From NCBI GenBank assembly GCA_025356655.1, contig JANXRW010000096.1, positions 1 to 44,445 on the forward strand: DNA of 44,445 bases, given 5' to 3'. Under the pieces are notes generated by a model that ran no database searches, was not told where the DNA came from, and worked only from the letters and a program-made list of their open reading frames with translations. Below, piece by piece: positions 17,363 to 26,946 of this stretch (within the stretch, counting starts at the first letter, position 1; each line of letters begins with the position of its first letter). Origin of the DNA: Betaproteobacteria bacterium. Lineage in GTDB: Bacteria; Pseudomonadota; Gammaproteobacteria; Burkholderiales; SHXO01. The translations under genes were made by a program, and so were the position numbers.

Positions 17363-18547
17363 TTAAACGTTCTTCATCGCCACCGATAGCATCGGGTAGT
17401 AACTCAGAAAGAAGAAGCCTACGAGCGCGATTGACAAGCCCAATATGGAGCCGATGTTCACGTGATCGCTGATGCTTCGTGTCAACTGCTCCACGTCCTC
17501 GATGATGTCGCCGGTCATGTCGCGAATTCCCTCCACGACCCCGCCACCACTGACCGCCGCCCGGATCCCATCGACGATAAACGGTGGGAAGCTAGAGCGC
17601 TCGACCGCATCGTCGAGGTACATTCCGGTCTGCAACAGACGTTCGAGCCGATTGAAAGCAAGCTTGGAGTCCGCTCGCTCAGCTGCCTCCGCCATGATCC
17701 TGGCCGCCTCCACCGGTGGAACCGCCGCGTCGTAGAGCAAAGAGAAACCCGCCCACAGACAGGCATGGTCGGTCTTCACGGAAAGCTCGCGTAGAGGCCC
17801 GATCTGGTCCGCCATCTTCCTGGCATGACTGGACCGTGCTATGAGGAAGAGAACCATCGGCGCTAGCGCGTAGAGCGAGATGAAAGCGGCTGGGTGCTCG
17901 TTGAGGATCTTCGCGCAGGCAAAGTAGGCTTGCGTGAACCCTGGAGTGGATGCCCCGATGTTGTCCAGGAATGCCGCGGTCCTCGGCGTAACCCACCGAA
18001 TCATGCCGAAGGAGAACAGGTACATGACAGCGCCGGTCATCAACGGCATTCTAAGCGTGCTGCGAACGCCGGCACGAAGGCTAGAGCGGCGCGCCGTCTC
18101 CTCGCTCAGCGAAAGCAACATCTCTCCGGTCCTACCGGATCGTTCAGCCGCGCGGACCACCATGGCATCGCGGCGCGGAAATCCAGCCAGCGTGAGTGCT
18201 TCGTGCTCCCGACGACCATCAAACATCGCCTGCCGCATCAGCAGGATCGCATGCCGCAGCTTTGGATCCCGGATAAAGCGAAACGCCAGCGCCAACCCGT
18301 CGTCCATGGACCTGCCGGTTTGCAGTCGCCGGCCGAGCACGCGATAGAGTCGAACTAAGTCCTTCTGCTCGAATCCATCCGACCACAGATTCGCCACGGA
18401 CGCCAGCCAACGTCTCGTCAGACGCGAAGGGTTAACCCCCCCGCGCCGTAGCTTCGAGTAGGCCAAGTCGGCATTTCCGGCATAGACAACCCCGCGGTAT
18501 AGCTTTCCCTGGGCGTCCACAGCGCTGTATGAGTAGGCAAGTTCCAT
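17363..18547 (-). CDS. pilR: GspF/PilR-like inner-membrane platform protein
   Basis: A 394-residue polytopic protein with two T2SSF domains, each followed by hydrophobic segments (about 170-190, 215-240 and 365-390). It forms the inner-membrane platform on which the extension ATPase acts. The N-terminal stretch SYSAVDAQGKLYRGVVYAGN is typical of the family. Upstream is a 0.8-kb gap rather than pilQ itself, and no ribosome site is obvious before the ATG. A 7-bp inverted repeat (CTTAGCG at 18554-18560, CGCTAAG at 18586-18592) sits just upstream and might be a regulatory site. Confidence 0.88.
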   Translation of the reverse strand: MELAYSYSAVDAQGKLYRGVVYAGNADLAYSKLRRGGVNPSRLTRRWLASVANLWSDGFEQKDLVRLYRVLGRRLQTGRSMDDGLALAFRFIRDPKLRHAILLMRQAMFDGRREHEALTLAGFPRRDAMVVRAAERSGRTGEMLLSLSEETARRSSLRAGVRSTLRMPLMTGAVMYLFSFGMIRWVTPRTAAFLDNIGASTPGFTQAYFACAKILNEHPAAFISLYALAPMVLFLIARSSHARKMADQIGPLRELSVKTDHACLWAGFSLLYDAAVPPVEAARIMAEAAERADSKLAFNRLERLLQTGMYLDDAVERSSFPPFIVDGIRAAVSGGGVVEGIRDMTGDIIEDVEQLTRSISDHVNIGSILGLSIALVGFFFLSYYPMLSVAMKNV

Positions 18548-19341
18548 GGCGTGCTTAGCGTACCGCTTGAGACCGACCGACTCCGCGCTAAGAAGCGCCC
18601 GTATCCGGCTATATTTGGATAGAGTCGGCAGCCCGCGCAGTGGCGTAGGCGTCGCGCGAGCCGCTAAGGCTGGGCTGGGCTGGGCTCGTGCAGACTTGCT
18701 CAGTAGCAGCCTTTAGCACACGTCGGCCCCGCTGTACGGACGCCAAGGTACCCACGACTCTCCCCTGACCGGGAGTCCGTGTTCGTGGCGCCCTCGGCGA
18801 TCGAAGCGGGCACTTCATCGGCAACCGGCACGGACGTCGTGTTCTAGATTGCACGAGCGCCCCGATCCGGCGCCGCGGGCGCTCCGGTGACGACGTCGAC
18901 CCCGGTATCGCTGGTGAGCAGGAACAAATCCTATCGGCCGGATGGTCGCCACGCCGACCGGGTGCTGAGTGGGCCGCAGCAGAGGCTGAAAACGGAAAGA
19001 TCGCGGGCGCCCGGAGCGACGGCGCGCAGCGACTCGCCGGCGCTGGCCTCCGCCGCTCCGCTCCCGACTTCGTCGGCAGGGCGGCTGCCAGACGGACGGG
19101 CATAGCCGGGAGTCGGGCTGCGGCATTGAGGCCACGCGACACCGCGAGTGCGCAGGCCGCAGTGGTTAAGTCTCCCAGACGGGGCGGACCACGCCATCGA
19201 TGCCAGATGCGGACGAGGGATGGATCAAGCGGGAGGGTGCGCCGAGTCGTCGACGAGACCCTAGGTGGTTTTCCCCCAACCGACGGCCGCCGCCGGCTTG
19301 GGGGGCAGCGCGACCGCTCGCGCCTCCACCCAGCGAGCGCT
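18548..19341. other. 0.8-kb stretch without a supportable gene inside the pilus operon
   Basis: It separates the ATPase and GspF-like genes, which are adjacent in R64-type loci. A 256-residue minus frame (19379-18609) is Arg/Pro/Ser-rich and starts inside the ATPase gene, so I reject it. Another minus frame has a more protein-like composition (segments such as DLFLLTSDTGVDVVTGAPA and VPVADEVPASIAEGA) but is interrupted by stops, so this may be a decayed gene. A GGGCT unit is repeated three times near 18670. Confidence 0.5.
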
Positions 19342-21171
19342 TTAAGCGTTTGGCTCCGCCACGCGTCGAACTTCCTCAAGGGCGGTGACGCCGCGAGCGA
19401 CTAGGCGCAGCCCGCACGCCCACATCGTATGGGAGGGCAACATGGCGCAGCGACTGATGGACGACGCGCTAGCCCCTGCCTCGATCAATTCCCGAACGGC
19501 GCTCGTGACGTCCAACAACTCGTAAATCATGCTACGCCCCCGATACCCCGAGAAGCCACAAGATGAACAGCCGACTGCACGTCTCGGGCACACCTCCACT
19601 CCTTGTGAGGCGCCGGCTTGGCGAAGTACCACCGCCGTTTCCTCCCGATCATCGGGGATAGCACACTGGCTGCAGAGCGTTTGTACCAGCCGCTGTCCCA
19701 CGACACCCTTGAGGACGGCGGCGAGGCCCTCGGGGGACACCCCGATACTCCTCAACCGATTCACCGCCAGTACGGCTGAGTTTGTATGCAGGGTGGTGAA
19801 GACGAGATGGCCAGTGTTGGCGGCATCGATCAACATCTCGGCCACCTCTCTGTCGTTACGCACCTCACCGAACAATATGACGTCGGGCGCCATGCGCAGG
19901 ACGGCATTGAGCAGTTGACGGACCCCCTCTCCCTCACTGACCTCGCGCGAGACCTCATGCTGCATCCACAGGCCGTGCCGATACTCGATCGGGTTCTCGA
20001 TGGTTTGCACTGACCGCTCCACGGGGTCAATCTCCTTAAGCATGCCGTAGAGCGTCGTTGTCTTGCCAGAACCTGTGGGGCCCGTGACGATCACCAAGCC
20101 GGTACTGGCCGCGAGGTACCGCCGAAGCGTGCGCTCGGTTTCAACGTCAAACCCGAGGTGCGCGAATTCCGCCTCGCTGCTCTGGCGATCCAGAATGCGG
20201 ATGACTGCCTCCCGATTGCTTTCAGCGCGAGTCTGGACGAGCTCCATCCGAAATGCGTATCGGGACAGGAGTTCCTCGTAGCGCACCCGGTCGCCGTGGA
20301 AATGGACGAGGGCCTCCTGCGGCGCACGGCGCAGTTCCTCGGCCTTGACCCCCGACTCCGTCACGAGCTTGTTCAAGATCTTATCGTGCAAATCCGCCGT
20401 GACGCTGCGGAAAAGCTGCCCGACGCCGTTAACCCTCAGCTTGATGATTCCCACTGCCTCGGACTTGAAGAGGTATATGTCGGACGCGCCGGAGTAGCAC
20501 GCGTGGCGCATCAGCGCGAAGAAGATGTCCTGAACAAGACCCGGCGCTTCCTCCGAACTGCGTCCATCGAAAGCGGATAGCGCTTCCACCGCCTGATCGA
20601 ACTCTTCTGCCGTGTTGCCGTAACGGCGTCGATAGAGCGTCTGCATGGTGCGCGTGGAGGCGATGGCGATGCGCGGCTGATAGAGATAATAGGCGTTGGC
20701 CGCCTCGTTCACGCGCGCGATGTCGGACACGACCACGATCAAGCGACCACCGGATTCATGCGCAGGCACGTATCCGGCTGACGCTGAGGGCCGCTCCGCC
20801 GGGTGACCTGGCCTGAGGAGGGCGATCTCAGCAAGCTTGCCGGGCTCAAAATAGTCATACCCGTGATGTGCCGCCAGCGCCTTCGCCACGGTCTCTTCGC
20901 CGACGAAGCCGAAATCCCTCATGATCGTCGGGAGGCTCTCGCCGGTCTGCTTGGCTCGATCTAATGCCTGCTTTAAGTGCTGCGGACGGGCGCCGAGTGC
21001 CAAGAGCACGCCGTGCAAGTCGGTGCTGTCCGGGAGTGCACCTGCCCTAGCCGACGCTCGCAACGCAGCGTCGGCTAGAGCGCCGGGCGACGAGGCGGTG
21101 GCGGCGCCCGGCGCCCAGGTGGAGCCCTGCTCGACGCCCTCGGTGGTTTCGGTGCTAGAGGCCATAGACAT
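19342..21171 (-). CDS. pilQ: Type IV pilus extension ATPase (GspE/PilQ family)
   Basis: A 609-residue cytoplasmic hexameric ATPase that powers pilin polymerisation. The N-terminal MshEN-like domain (about 55-110) is followed by the core: Walker A GPTGSGKT at 364-371, Walker B DVILFGEVR at about 430-438, the His box TGHLVFTTLHT, and zinc-type cysteine pairs C500/C503 and C535/C538. All catalytic residues are present, in contrast to the PilT-like gene downstream. Its start overlaps the end of the preceding gene by 17 bp; an ATG two codons later is equally possible. Confidence 0.93.
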   Translation of the reverse strand: MSMASSTETTEGVEQGSTWAPGAATASSPGALADAALRASARAGALPDSTDLHGVLLALGARPQHLKQALDRAKQTGESLPTIMRDFGFVGEETVAKALAAHHGYDYFEPGKLAEIALLRPGHPAERPSASAGYVPAHESGGRLIVVVSDIARVNEAANAYYLYQPRIAIASTRTMQTLYRRRYGNTAEEFDQAVEALSAFDGRSSEEAPGLVQDIFFALMRHACYSGASDIYLFKSEAVGIIKLRVNGVGQLFRSVTADLHDKILNKLVTESGVKAEELRRAPQEALVHFHGDRVRYEELLSRYAFRMELVQTRAESNREAVIRILDRQSSEAEFAHLGFDVETERTLRRYLAASTGLVIVTGPTGSGKTTTLYGMLKEIDPVERSVQTIENPIEYRHGLWMQHEVSREVSEGEGVRQLLNAVLRMAPDVILFGEVRNDREVAEMLIDAANTGHLVFTTLHTNSAVLAVNRLRSIGVSPEGLAAVLKGVVGQRLVQTLCSQCAIPDDREETAVVLRQAGASQGVEVCPRRAVGCSSCGFSGYRGRSMIYELLDVTSAVRELIEAGASASSISRCAMLPSHTMWACGLRLVARGVTALEEVRRVAEPNA

Positions 21172-21697
21172 CGACGCCGATTTGGAGTGCTCTACCCCGC
21201 GCGCTTATAGACGTTACCGCGATTGGCAAGGAGCGGCTTGCTTCGAAGAACCGCCGCAGCCCGAGGTAGCTCGCATACCGGCCTTGGAGCTTCACACTTT
21301 TTCTGCGCAGCAGTGGGACCCCCACTCGACGGCTGGGCGCCGTCGCGCCATCCTCGACGCGGTGCTCCTTCTGGGGAACCGCCAAGACTTGCTCGAAAGA
21401 GACACCCGTCTCCTGCCTTAGCTCGAGGAATTGCCGCAGCACCTGTGCGACATTTGCCTCAAGCGCGAGGCCTTCATAGGAATCGTGGTCTTTGACCGGG
21501 TCAGCCGCCCTGACCCTTCGCCGCAACTCTTCCAGCAAGACTACACGGCTTAGATGACTGGTGAGCGTCGCCTCCCGCTTCTGGACCTCTACCGCCCAGG
21601 TCCTGCTATAGAAGCCGCTCGCCGCTGAGCAGAGAAGTAAGATCGGAACCATTACGCCTGCAGCTGAACACCACGTTAACTTCATCAAGCCCTCCAT
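21155..21697 (-). CDS. PilO/GspM-like inner-membrane assembly protein
   Basis: A 180-residue bitopic protein: one N-terminal membrane helix (VMVPILLLCSAASGF), a coiled-coil stretch (about 35-95) and a small C-terminal ferredoxin-like domain ending YLGLRRFFEASRSLPIAV and a final beta hairpin. This architecture is that of PilO/GspM-type alignment proteins. The start at 21697 overlaps the upstream gene by 92 bp; ATGs at 21685 and 21652 are alternatives and the real overlap may be shorter. Confidence 0.65.
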   Translation of the reverse strand: MEGLMKLTWCSAAGVMVPILLLCSAASGFYSRTWAVEVQKREATLTSHLSRVVLLEELRRRVRAADPVKDHDSYEGLALEANVAQVLRQFLELRQETGVSFEQVLAVPQKEHRVEDGATAPSRRVGVPLLRRKSVKLQGRYASYLGLRRFFEASRSLPIAVTSISARGRALQIGVDVYGL

Positions 21698-22799
21698 CTT
21701 TTGTGCCTTCGGAGCTGGTGCACCCTGGCAGTGCTTTCCGCGCCAGAAGGCGGTCGAGGCGATCCTTGGTCGCGACGGCCGTACCTATGCCTCGGCCACT
21801 AGGGCCCGGCCGCCCAGCAGTCAGTGGCATGGAGAGCGTGTACTGCACGACATCCTGATTGGCTACCACCGATACGGTCAGCCCCGGAGCCCAGAGGCCC
21901 TCCGCCTTATCGAGTAACTCAAGGGCCGGTAGTCCCGCTCGCTGCGCAAAGCGCCCCGGCGCTTCCGCCAGAGCGCGGACAATGTCGCGCTCCGCCGCAA
22001 CGGCCCGGTCTGCGGCCCCCACGACCTGGGCCTGGGCCGACTGGGCTCGCGCGTAGGTAGTGGCGAGGGAAGCGGCCGTGGCGGTCGCCGCAACCACGGC
22101 GGCACAGACACATGCCGCGGCAAAGCGAGCAATGGGTACGCCATTCCACTCGGGGATGCGCGGGTATTCGAGCAGCCCCCCGGCGGCCGCCAGGAGCTCC
22201 ACCCCCGTGAACAGGTGCGTCGGCGTTCCGTGGGGTAAGCGCACACTGTTAAGAAACAGTGCGATGAGTTGCTCCATATCACCGGGATTTATGGAGATGG
22301 ACATCCTGAGCCGCGTCGGCCCGAAAGCGTATAGAACCGCAAGCCGCGGCCCACTCCCGGCCGCGTCGAGGGCAAAGCCCGCAATCAGAGGGGTCGCCGA
22401 ATCTCGTGCGCCGAGCAATCGGTCTAACACCGCGATTCCGGGGACCACTCTCACGGGCAGCGCGTCGAGGCGCGCCGACGGCGTTGCGTACACGATGCCC
22501 TGTTTGCGCGATAGGTTGACGACCCGCATCGGCTCCACGCTCTCGGCTTGCCGGACCGCAAGGGACTTCGCGGCCTCTATGGAAAGTCCTCGCGGAACCA
22601 GGAAGCGGAAGTCCTCTGGCGTGAATGAGATCACCTGACGGTCGCTAGGGGGATCCACGGGCTCGCACCCCTCCTCGGTGAGGCGCCAAAAGAGTTCCGC
22701 CCCAGATTCGAGGCGTGTCTGCAGGAATAACTCCTGTGCGCCTGGCTGCGACTCCCCCTCCCGCCCCATTGCTCGCGCTGCTTGACGAAGCCGCGGCAT
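21606..22799 (-). CDS. Bitopic pilus assembly protein (R64 PilO / PilM-N-like)
   Basis: A 397-residue protein with a cytoplasmic N-terminal region of about 220 residues, a single Ala/Val-rich membrane helix (about 222-245), and a periplasmic part starting with a coiled coil (ARAQSAQAQVVGAADRAVAAE) and ending with a Cys pair (GCTSSE and FSCRRNG). This matches the plan of the R64 PilO / GspL-type accessory proteins that connect the ATPase to the periplasmic scaffold. Its ATG shares one base with the secretin stop (TGATG). Confidence 0.65.
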   Translation of the reverse strand: MPRLRQAARAMGREGESQPGAQELFLQTRLESGAELFWRLTEEGCEPVDPPSDRQVISFTPEDFRFLVPRGLSIEAAKSLAVRQAESVEPMRVVNLSRKQGIVYATPSARLDALPVRVVPGIAVLDRLLGARDSATPLIAGFALDAAGSGPRLAVLYAFGPTRLRMSISINPGDMEQLIALFLNSVRLPHGTPTHLFTGVELLAAAGGLLEYPRIPEWNGVPIARFAAACVCAAVVAATATAASLATTYARAQSAQAQVVGAADRAVAAERDIVRALAEAPGRFAQRAGLPALELLDKAEGLWAPGLTVSVVANQDVVQYTLSMPLTAGRPGPSGRGIGTAVATKDRLDRLLARKALPGCTSSEGTKDGGLDEVNVVFSCRRNGSDLTSLLSGERLL

Positions 22800-24382
22800 C
22801 AGATGGCCTCCGAGAACAGTGCGTCGTAGGCCCCGCCGGGAATCACGCGCGCCCGGAGGAGGATGACTACCTCTCTGGCCGTGTCGGCGACGGCCCGTGC
22901 GTTAAACAGCGATGCCAGGCCGGTTGCGCCGGCAAGCCCGGGAAGCCCGCTGCTCTGGTGCGTCCCGCTCGAGGAACGGATTCCACCCATGATCAAGGTC
23001 TTCCCATGTTCGGCGACCACCTGCATCAGACTCTGGTTCGATCGCTGCACAGGTGCAGTGATCCTCGCGCCTCCCCCGAGGTCGAAGTTCTGGAATTCCT
23101 GCACCCGGGAAAGCACGGGCACGATCGTCAACTGCACCTCCGTATCCGAAAGAATATCCGGCTGGATGGACAGCGTAACCCCGTCCACGGCATAGGACGC
23201 CGTGCCGGATGTCGTGGTACTAGCGGCTGCACCGCTGGGCGTGGTGGTACTTGCTACAGACCCAAGATAGGGTAGTTGCTGCCCGTCAAAAATCACCGAG
23301 GGTGTATTGTTCATCGCCATAACCTTAGGCTGCGAAATCACTCGCACCGTCGTGAAAGCCTGCAAGGCCCGAAGAATCGAACTAATACCCGCACTCGCCA
23401 GACTGACATCAGCGGATGCTGCCTTCGTGAGAAGGCTCAGGTCCCCGAGGCGGGCATTGCCCGTGATTTGCCCGCCCAGAACCTTGCTCCACTGGATTCC
23501 ATACTGGAAATCCTCCGTCAAGGTAACTTCAACGATGGACGCCTCGATCTCCACGCGGCGCATAGCGTTTGCACTGAATTTATTGAGAAAGTTGCTGACT
23601 CTGGCAAGCGCTACCGCGTTCGATCGAACGGAGATCAGGCCGAGATCCGCCATCACCTGAACCTCTGCATTTTTCCCCGCAAGATGCTGAATGAGCCCTG
23701 CGACGCCCTGCGCGTCGGTCTGGTATCGACCCGATACGGTGAAGCTGGCCTGAAGGCCCCCGTTCGCCCCGCCCCCCGTGCCGCCAGTGCCGCCCGCCCC
23801 TCCGAAGGACGCCTGGGGTCCCGTGGCGGCCGCGGTGGGAGCTGTTCCGGCAACGGGGTTTCCCCCGACGGTAAACGCCGCCTGTAGGCGCTGCATGACG
23901 TGCAGTGGAACGCGATAGGTGTAAGACGCCCGCTCAACAACGCTGACCGACTTCGCCGTTCGATCGACCACCGCGACCAACCCGCCGGCGAGCGCGACGC
24001 GACGCAATGCCGCTTCCGGCGACAGATCGGCCAGTTCGACACTGACAAGACGGGCTGCCTGCACGCCGTCGCCAATCGCCAGGGAGTAGGCATGAGCGCG
24101 AGCCAACTCAGCCAACAGTGGACCGATCGGCGTATTCACCGCGCGCAGTGACACGTCCCCGGCCTCGGCCGAGGGCTGGACCACGCGAGTCCGGATGACG
24201 TCCTCGCTGCGCTCCTCCAGCCCTCCCTCCGCAACCGTTCGCGCGCGGGTTTCGCCTTCGACCAATTGGCGCGCCTGTGCTTGGGCTCTTGGGCCCAGGG
24301 TGGAAAGCGCGGGGGCGCAGGCGGCCACCGATAGTGCTATCGCGATCGCGCCCGCCGCGGACTGAATGCTTCTTGTGACCAC
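22799..24382 (-). CDS. pilN: Lipoprotein secretin (PilN family)
   Basis: A 527-residue outer-membrane channel subunit. The signal peptide ends in a lipobox (LSVAAC, Cys22), so it is a lipoprotein as in R64 PilN and BfpB. N-domains (about 80-300) contain a Gly/Ala/Thr-rich insert (near 195-215), and the C-terminal secretin domain includes the VEIEASIVEVTLTED motif, the VISQPKVMAMNN strand and the final HGKTLIMGGI region. GTG start at 24382, five bases after the upstream gene. Confidence 0.92.
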   Translation of the reverse strand: MVTRSIQSAAGAIAIALSVAACAPALSTLGPRAQAQARQLVEGETRARTVAEGGLEERSEDVIRTRVVQPSAEAGDVSLRAVNTPIGPLLAELARAHAYSLAIGDGVQAARLVSVELADLSPEAALRRVALAGGLVAVVDRTAKSVSVVERASYTYRVPLHVMQRLQAAFTVGGNPVAGTAPTAAATGPQASFGGAGGTGGTGGGANGGLQASFTVSGRYQTDAQGVAGLIQHLAGKNAEVQVMADLGLISVRSNAVALARVSNFLNKFSANAMRRVEIEASIVEVTLTEDFQYGIQWSKVLGGQITGNARLGDLSLLTKAASADVSLASAGISSILRALQAFTTVRVISQPKVMAMNNTPSVIFDGQQLPYLGSVASTTTPSGAAASTTTSGTASYAVDGVTLSIQPDILSDTEVQLTIVPVLSRVQEFQNFDLGGGARITAPVQRSNQSLMQVVAEHGKTLIMGGIRSSSGTHQSSGLPGLAGATGLASLFNARAVADTAREVVILLRARVIPGGAYDALFSEAI

Positions 24383-24387
24383 GTGTT

Positions 24388-25500
24388 CTACCCCTTCGGC
24401 TCAGCTTCAATGACCAGAACACGGTCGGCGATCAAGGTTCCCCGAAGACCCAGGCGGCGCAGCGCGTTACGAATCACCTCCTTCGCTGAAGCGCCGTCCA
24501 CCCGGGCGGCCTCCTCCACGACCAAGTCGCCGGGCACCCGCCAATCGATCGCGATTTGGTGAAGATGGAGGTATTCGGCGAACACTTTTCGGACCGAGCT
24601 GTTGGCTGGGAAGTGAAGTTCGGATGGAGCACTGGCCCTAAGGTCCGCCGCCAGGGTAACGGAAGGCAAAGGCTGAGGCGGTCCATCGATCATCGGGGCA
24701 GTTGTTCGATCGAGACTAGGGTCGGTCAATGGCTCGGCCTCCCCCGGCATCGGCTGGTGCACTGGCTGGAGGCTACCGGCCGGGGCATCGCTGCTCTCCC
24801 TGGCGGCTCCTTGCGCCCTCCCGATCGCGCCTGGGCAAGGCGAGTCGGACTTGGTTTGCGCTAGGATTTGGACGCTCCCCGCGGGCACCTCGGCTACCCC
24901 CGTGGCCAGTTGGTTTTGGGACAGCCCGGCGTCGAGCAGCGCCGCTGTGACAGCACGGAGTCGACGATAGCCAAGGCCGGGAGCACGGGGCTGCAAACGC
25001 GAGAGGATCGTGACTTGGAACGCCGGGGTCCTATCCACGGCGAGGGCTTTGATGCGAACCAAGGAGCCGGCCGTAAGGACGGCTGCGCCGGGAGCGAAGC
25101 TCACCATCAGGCGGACTTCGCCTTTGAGGTCTGCCGAATCGCACGCGGGTCGCGCCCCGGACGAGATGCCCTCCGCGGCAGCAAGCGCGCCGTGTTCGTT
25201 ACGGTGCACTACCTCGCTGCGGGAAGCTCCGTTCACCACAGTGAATTTAGCTGGCACACCCGCCAGCCGCAGGTAGGGGCCGTCGCTAACCCAGGCTGCG
25301 CCCTCGACGCGCCAGTTGGTCACACCGGACCCCGGCACTTGGACGAAGGTATCGGTCCCGTCGTTGAAGACAAGAACATCCGGCGCCGCTAAGCGACCAC
25401 GAACGCTATAGGAAAAGTCCAGCGGCCCGCCATCGGCCGCGGCAAAGCCCAACGGGCTGCCTGACAGCAGAAGCGATACCAGGGAACGACGCCACGACAT
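24388..25500 (-). CDS. Exported TcpQ/PilL-like protein, first gene of the pilus operon
   Basis: A 370-residue protein with a signal peptide (about 1-22). Residues 25-110 form a beta-rich domain (DFSYSVRGRLAAPDVLVFNDG, then TDTFVQVPG) like the N-terminal VirB9/TrbG-type fold; the last 75 residues (LHFPANSSVRKVFAEYL to the end) match the TcpQ C-terminal domain found in PilL/TcpQ proteins that stabilise the secretin. The central linker is Pro/Ser-rich. No strong ribosome site is seen. The 234 bp upstream to the MDR gene should hold the operon promoter, but I cannot identify a convincing one. Confidence 0.7.
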   Translation of the reverse strand: MSWRRSLVSLLLSGSPLGFAAADGGPLDFSYSVRGRLAAPDVLVFNDGTDTFVQVPGSGVTNWRVEGAAWVSDGPYLRLAGVPAKFTVVNGASRSEVVHRNEHGALAAAEGISSGARPACDSADLKGEVRLMVSFAPGAAVLTAGSLVRIKALAVDRTPAFQVTILSRLQPRAPGLGYRRLRAVTAALLDAGLSQNQLATGVAEVPAGSVQILAQTKSDSPCPGAIGRAQGAARESSDAPAGSLQPVHQPMPGEAEPLTDPSLDRTTAPMIDGPPQPLPSVTLAADLRASAPSELHFPANSSVRKVFAEYLHLHQIAIDWRVPGDLVVEEAARVDGASAKEVIRNALRRLGLRGTLIADRVLVIEAEPKG

Positions 25501-25734
25501 GCGGATGCCCCATAAGCTCAGCTCAGAGAGGCACCATTTTTATCGGTTTTTCCCGGTGCTGCTAGGGCTGAAAACGAGGCAGAAGCGCCGATATTCCCCG
25601 GGAAGGCGCCGAGGCGGGCTACCCAGACTTGCTTCGCACTCAGCCTTGTGAGCGCGCCGGAGCAGCCACCTACCGCCGCGATGCGAGGGCGATCTGGCAT
25701 TGGGGACTCCGTTCGGCGCTCTCTTGGGCGAGCC

Positions 25735-26745
25735 TCAGCGTCGAAGGGTTACCTTGCCCGTGTGCGTCGCGCCGTCCAGGTACTGGTAGGCATCGGGTGC
25801 CGCCTCGAATGCAAAGCTTCGCCCGATGGGCAAGCGCAGGAGATTGGTCGCGATGGCACGATTCATCTCCTCGAACATCTCCCTCGAGCCCACGTAAATC
25901 CCCTGGACCCGGATGTTTCGCCGCAGGATCGCGGCCGTGCTGACCGTGCCGGCGACGCCGGTGATGACGCCGATCATGGCGACCGTTCCGCCCAGCCTAG
26001 CGGACGCAACCGATTTGTCGAAGGTGCCGCTCCCGCCGACCTCCACGACCAGATCAGCACCCCGGCCGTCCGTGAGTTCGAGCACCGACTTGTGCCACTC
26101 CGGGTGCGAGCGGTAATTCACCGTTGCGTCGGCACCCAGTTCGATCGCCTTCGCCAGTTTCTCCTCGCTCGACGAGGTCACAATGGCCTTGGCCCCGTGC
26201 ATTTTGGCGAAGGCCAGCGCGATCAGTGAGACACCGCCCGTGCCGAGACAAAGGACGGTGTCTCCGGCCTTGATCCGTCCGACGCTCACCAACGCATGCC
26301 ATGCGGTCACCCCCGCGCACGGCAGGCAGGCGGCCTCTTCGTCGGACAGATGTGCCGGGACCTTCACAACCCCTTGTTCCGATAGCACGACATACTCGGC
26401 CAGCATCCCATCGACGGCTCCGCCCAAAGCGCTCGCTGGGGCCTCGACGGGAACTTCACCGGCAATCCAGGCCTGCATGAAGCATCCAGCCACCCGGTCC
26501 CCGACCTGAACTCGCGTGACCCCGGCACCAACCTCGACGACTCGGCCGACACCGTCGGACAGCGGGATACGCCCGGCGGGAGGCGGCGCCCCGTATCCGC
26601 CCTTGGCCACGAGCAGGTCACGATAGTTGAGGGACCACGCGCTAACCTGGATGAGCACTTGACCGGGGCCCGCCGTAGGAGCTTGGCGCTCGACCAGGGT
26701 GACACTTTCCAGCCCAGGGCGGTGCTGGAGTTCGTATAGCTTCAT
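25735..26745 (-). CDS. Zinc-independent MDR oxidoreductase (quinone-reductase-like)
   Basis: A 336-residue NAD(P)-dependent medium-chain dehydrogenase/reductase. The nucleotide-binding loop CLGTGGVSLIALAFAK is at about 165-180, and the N-terminal SLNYRDLLVAKGGYG replaces the catalytic zinc ligand, so it belongs to the zinc-independent, NADPH:quinone-reductase-like branch. Substrate unknown. The ATG at 26745 has AGGAG five bases upstream; the frame to 26841 is an upstream extension without a ribosome site. Confidence 0.88.
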   Translation of the reverse strand: MKLYELQHRPGLESVTLVERQAPTAGPGQVLIQVSAWSLNYRDLLVAKGGYGAPPPAGRIPLSDGVGRVVEVGAGVTRVQVGDRVAGCFMQAWIAGEVPVEAPASALGGAVDGMLAEYVVLSEQGVVKVPAHLSDEEAACLPCAGVTAWHALVSVGRIKAGDTVLCLGTGGVSLIALAFAKMHGAKAIVTSSSEEKLAKAIELGADATVNYRSHPEWHKSVLELTDGRGADLVVEVGGSGTFDKSVASARLGGTVAMIGVITGVAGTVSTAAILRRNIRVQGIYVGSREMFEEMNRAIATNLLRLPIGRSFAFEAAPDAYQYLDGATHTGKVTLRR

Positions 26746-26946
26746 GGAAACTCCTGAGGTTGGTGGGACGTCGGCCACAACGCGGCCGACCATGCATACG
26801 GATTCTACCGAAGGGCCCAGGCAGTGACAGCTACCGCGCACTGACTCGAGCCCTGGCCCGCTATGTGCGTGCGCAACGTCCTGTGCCGTAGAATAGGCAG
26901 AGTTGGGTGCCTAAACCACGCAAAAAGCGATATAGCGGAGCAGAAA

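Noticed and set aside
18609..19379. 256-codon minus frame between the extension ATPase and GspF-like genes
   Set aside because: It starts inside the ATPase gene and is Arg/Pro/Ser-rich with no domain; another frame in the same region has a better composition but contains stops.
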